DNA of 43,568 bases from Dehalococcoidia bacterium (GTDB lineage Bacteria > Chloroflexota > Dehalococcoidia > Dehalococcoidales > BS750m-G39), in contig JAUWIX010000008.1 of assembly GCA_030608005.1 (NCBI GenBank), positions 1 through 43,568 of the forward strand, given 5' to 3'. The number at the start of each line of letters is the position of its first letter. Position 1 is the stretch's first letter. The notes below the pieces were generated by a model. The model was not told the DNA's origin, made no database searches, and saw only the letters and a program-made list of their open reading frames with translations. Shown here piece after piece: positions 41,071 through 43,568 of the stretch. A program made the translations under genes and the position numbers.

Positions 41071-41983
41071 AATTTGCCAGATATCCAGCTATGAAGGGGT
41101 CATTATTTGGCCTAGCCGTAAGGCCTATGATGAGTTGGAATGGACCAGGGATTATTTCGAGCAGGAACCCGGTGAAGGGTATTTTATCTGGGTGAAGCAA
41201 TCAATTGCCCGTCCCCTAACCACTCGCATATCCATCTGCTCGCCACAGGTTTCCCAGCATCCCAGAAATTTGGTAGTGATAGAGGAAAATGTGGAAGCAG
41301 AGATAAACGGCGTCTGCAATGCCACCAAAAGGTATTTGTATGGAAGCCATATAGGACGCTCAAAGATTATCCTAAAGGAAAACTCAGGGCTAACAATGAG
41401 GCACTTCCACAAATGGGGGAAGGAAGACTTCGTTGACTTCTGTATAGACTTCTTTATGGGGAAGGGGGCAAGGTTATCCCATACCTACAAGTGCTTGGCT
41501 GTGCCAAAGACACTAAAAATGGAGAGTAACACCTTTCTGGAGTCGTATTCTTCAGCAAACTTTGAAGTGGTCGTCCTGGCTAAGGGTGGCGAGGTTGACA
41601 TGTACGACTCCACTTTCTTAAATGGAGAGAAATCTAACGCCATAACCAGGATAAGGATGGTTAGCGACAAGGGGTCCAAAATAATCTCCCATACCAAGAT
41701 GGTGGGAAATGAGGCGGGGACAGGACATCTGGACTGCATGGGTATATTGTTAGGCGAGGATTCAAGCATAAACGCAATACCAGAGCTGATAAATAGAAAT
41801 AATGGTGCCTCACTTACCCACGAGGCATCAGTGGGCAAAATTTCAGAAGAGAACCTGAATTATTTGAGAAGCAGAGGGCTAACCGAGGACGAAGCCATCG
41901 ACCTAATTGTGGCTGGTTTCCTGGGCGAAGAAAAGCCAACCATTATCAAAGGGCGTGCTGTGCCCTCTAGGCTTTATATGTAA
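41027..41983 (+). CDS. SufB/SufD-type Fe-S scaffold (minimal SMS type)
   Basis: 318 residues, shorter than SufB (~480) since the N-terminal extension is missing. The beta-helix core includes VVIEENVEAEINGVCN, SYSSANFEVVVLAKGG, KIISHTKMVGNEAGTGHLDC and the closing ALVTHEASV-like motif (LTHEASVGKI, His/Glu of SufB), then YLRSRGLTEDEAIDLIVAGF. Fe-S clusters are probably built on SufB/D homodimers with SufC. An internal ATG may be the true start if the overlap with sufC is not used. There is no sufS, sufU or sufE next to it, so sulphur comes from elsewhere or from sulphide. Confidence 0.82.
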   Translation: MRSVRSARYLQLDSEICQISSYEGVIIWPSRKAYDELEWTRDYFEQEPGEGYFIWVKQSIARPLTTRISICSPQVSQHPRNLVVIEENVEAEINGVCNATKRYLYGSHIGRSKIILKENSGLTMRHFHKWGKEDFVDFCIDFFMGKGARLSHTYKCLAVPKTLKMESNTFLESYSSANFEVVVLAKGGEVDMYDSTFLNGEKSNAITRIRMVSDKGSKIISHTKMVGNEAGTGHLDCMGILLGEDSSINAIPELINRNNGASLTHEASVGKISEENLNYLRSRGLTEDEAIDLIVAGFLGEEKPTIIKGRAVPSRLYM

Positions 41984-42013
41984 AGGATATACTGAGGTAG
42001 TCAGGTAACCGGG

Positions 42014-43219
42014 GTGTCGCTAGATTTAACCAAGGTAGCTTCGCAGGTTGGGAGTATGGTCGCCAGGCTAAAGGCTGGCGGTGAGGAAAGGCGAAAGCGT
42101 CTTCACCATGCCCTGGATGTTCTCAGTAATAAGGCTACCGACCTGGATAGTTTAAACAGGAAAATCGCCTCCAGCAAGACCACCTGGTTGGTGGCTGGTC
42201 TAGTTGATGGACTCAGCCAGCATTACCAAGCACCACCCCTCCCCTTAGAGTTCACGGTCATTGCCACCGATGGCTCCCATATTGATGTTGACCGGCATCG
42301 CTCAACCAGATGCTACCTGATAAATATAGGCACTGTCATTCTTCGCTACGGTGCCCAGCCCAATGCTCTCCTTGATAGTTTCCCATCGCTCTATTTTGGG
42401 GATGAAGACCTGGTTATTGCGCCCGATGGGGCTAAAGGTCGTGAGCAGCCAATAGAAGGCGTCCTTTTGGGCATCAAGCGCAGTGTTGACGAGTGCCACC
42501 GTTTGGCTGAACTGGCGGCAGAATCGCCACCAGATAGTTCAACTTTGGCACTGCTTGACGGCTCGCTTATTCTCTGGGGTCTGGCGGGACAGGTCTACCC
42601 CGAGTTTGTCATTGAGGCACTACTACATAAGGGCTTTCTAAGCTCTCTTGAGCAAATAAGGAAGCTTAATACTGATAAGCGCCTTGCTCTTGCCAGCTAC
42701 ATCAGCTTTCCCCGCAGCACCGATGTAGTCAATGCCCTGCGTGTCGCCATCTGCCCTCATGAGGTGCCTGATTGCGACCGCTACTGCCCGACTAATAAGG
42801 CAAGAGACTGCGATACGGTGGCTGGCGTTCAGGACAGGGAGCTATTTGCCAATATATTAGGTCAGGGAGAAAGGTCAGCCCTGTTTACCAGTCAGTCGTC
42901 CATAGTCCAGAAGCATTATGGAGTGCATCAAGTCTATTTCTTCTACCTCAGGGTGGATGATGAAATAGCCAGGGTTGAGATTCCCCGCTGGGTGGCAACG
43001 GATGAGGACCTGCTCAATTTAACCCACGGTCTGGTTTTAGACCAGTGCCGGCGGGGACAGGGATATCCGGTGGCGTTAAGCGAAGCCCATGAGCAGGCGG
43101 TGGTAACCGGGGCTGATAGAGAAACCTTCTGGCAATTGGTAGAGTCATTATTGGTGGATGAGCACCTACCCAGCCCCAGCTCAGCCAAGAGCCAAAGCAA
43201 AAGAACAAGGTGGGTATAA
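42014..43219 (+). CDS. NurA-type 5'-3' nuclease
   Basis: 401 residues. NurA resects DNA ends with the HerA ATPase in archaea and some bacteria. The catalytic Asp lies in the N-terminal ATDGSHIDVDRHRS motif (~75-88); the C-terminal motif VYFFYLRVDDEIARVEIPRW is also typical. Several cysteines (CPHEVPDCDRYCP) are near the middle. The start is GTG 42014, 30 bp after the sufB/D stop. No herA is within the window. An A+T-rich repeat and a GCGAAGC hairpin follow its stop. Confidence 0.8.
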   Translation: MSLDLTKVASQVGSMVARLKAGGEERRKRLHHALDVLSNKATDLDSLNRKIASSKTTWLVAGLVDGLSQHYQAPPLPLEFTVIATDGSHIDVDRHRSTRCYLINIGTVILRYGAQPNALLDSFPSLYFGDEDLVIAPDGAKGREQPIEGVLLGIKRSVDECHRLAELAAESPPDSSTLALLDGSLILWGLAGQVYPEFVIEALLHKGFLSSLEQIRKLNTDKRLALASYISFPRSTDVVNALRVAICPHEVPDCDRYCPTNKARDCDTVAGVQDRELFANILGQGERSALFTSQSSIVQKHYGVHQVYFFYLRVDDEIARVEIPRWVATDEDLLNLTHGLVLDQCRRGQGYPVALSEAHEQAVVTGADRETFWQLVESLLVDEHLPSPSSAKSQSKRTRWV

Positions 43220-43220
43220 A

Positions 43221-43294
43221 GGCAAATTCTAAATACTAATTTCTAAATTCTAAACAAATTCAAATGACAGAAATACAAGGGGGCGAAGCCCCTT
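43221..43294. repeat. Repeat pair after nurA
   Basis: The first 27 bp (43221-43247) are the same as 35878-35904; at 43277-43294 is a GGGGCGAAGCCCC unit of the palindromic family. Bases 43295-43375 show nothing else. Confidence 0.7.
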
Positions 43295-43390
43295 CAAGCT
43301 ACCCTTGATAAATGAGTTCGGAGTAAAGTAAGTAAGTGGAAAAAGTTCTAAAAAGGTCGAGAAACCAGAACAATCATAGGAGGATGAACT

Positions 43391-43568
43391 ATGGCTAGGC
43401 AAAAGTTAGATAAAGAGACTCGGAAAGCGATACTAGATGCACGAAAGATGATAGAAGAAGTTGCTAAAAGGGATGGTAATGAGGCTGAAACGCGTGCACG
43501 TGTACGTCACATCTTTGGAACGATTATGGGATACGATATTTTCAAGCATATTACAGCGGAATATGCAA
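43391..43568 (+). CDS. 5' part of a gene running off the window (possible restriction-type protein)
   Basis: From ATG 43391 the frame stays open to the last base (59 complete codons). AGGAGG lies just upstream of the ATG. The residues begin MARQKLDKETRKAILDARKM and contain AETRARVRHIFGTIMGYDIF, which resembles the N-terminal part of type I-like restriction or nuclease proteins (HSDR_N-like). The truncation prevents a firm assignment. Confidence 0.5.
   Translation, partial: MARQKLDKETRKAILDARKMIEEVAKRDGNEAETRARVRHIFGTIMGYDIFKHITAEYA

Noticed and set aside
1-43568. tRNA, rRNA and CRISPR arrays
   Set aside because: No cloverleaf-like pattern with TTCGA loops, no rRNA segment and no regularly spaced repeat-spacer pattern was seen. 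The palindromic repeats are too irregular.

Overview
The window looks like chromosomal DNA of an anaerobic Chloroflexota bacterium, most likely a Dehalococcoidia relative (inference, no search was run). The pointers are: a division cluster reduced to mraZ-rsmH-ftsA-ftsZ with no mur, mraY, ftsI or ftsW gene; a B12-dependent (class II) ribonucleotide reductase behind NrdR; a two-gene Suf-like Fe-S assembly locus; a class-II HDAC-like deacetylase; and sigma70-type promoters that are often exact TTGACA-17-TATAAT.

Layout. 1-2.5 kb: a zinc-ribbon protein with a structured mRNA leader, and a secreted, membrane-anchored IPT/TIG protein. 2.9-12.2 kb: a compact virus-derived cassette (HTH protein, portal, scaffold, major capsid, small structural proteins, connector, holin-like protein, tail hub with a propeller-like region, a small hub-associated protein) plus an XRE regulator. 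It is bounded by 60-bp inverted repeats (56/60 identical). No large terminase, integrase, tape measure, tube, sheath or lysin is visible, so it is either a domesticated particle/injection cassette or a prophage remnant. 12.3-19.7 kb: FAD dehydrogenase, rpsU with an internal frameshift followed by yqeY, a B12-binding radical SAM protein, an adenine-deaminase-like amidohydrolase, and an ADP-forming acyl-CoA synthetase alpha subunit. 19.8-21.2 kb: a convergent pair, an unknown gene and a DpnA-like adenine methyltransferase, likely horizontally acquired. 21.2-28.6 kb: nrdR-nrdJ and the minimal division cluster, all on the minus strand. 28.7-33.3 kb: mogA/moaB, trmD, rplS, priA, def on the plus strand. 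33.4-34.2 kb: a divergent pair of HTH regulators with exact-consensus promoters and shared palindromic operators, one of them a paralogue of the regulator beside the virus-like cassette. 34.4-39.2 kb: cca, secD, secF, a cation efflux gene. 39.2-43.2 kb: HDAC-like gene (minus), sufC-sufB/D, nurA, then a truncated gene running off the end.

The intergenic spaces carry a mosaic family of G/C-rich palindromes built on stable GCGAAGC-type loops and T-tracts. They occur beside many unrelated genes, act plausibly as terminators, and have reached the 3' end of one coding sequence. The most interesting parts are the terminase-less capsid cassette with insulated inverted-repeat ends, the divergent regulator switch at 33.6 kb with its paralogue at 11.6 kb, and the frameshifted rpsU. 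All product names rest on motif recognition by eye.
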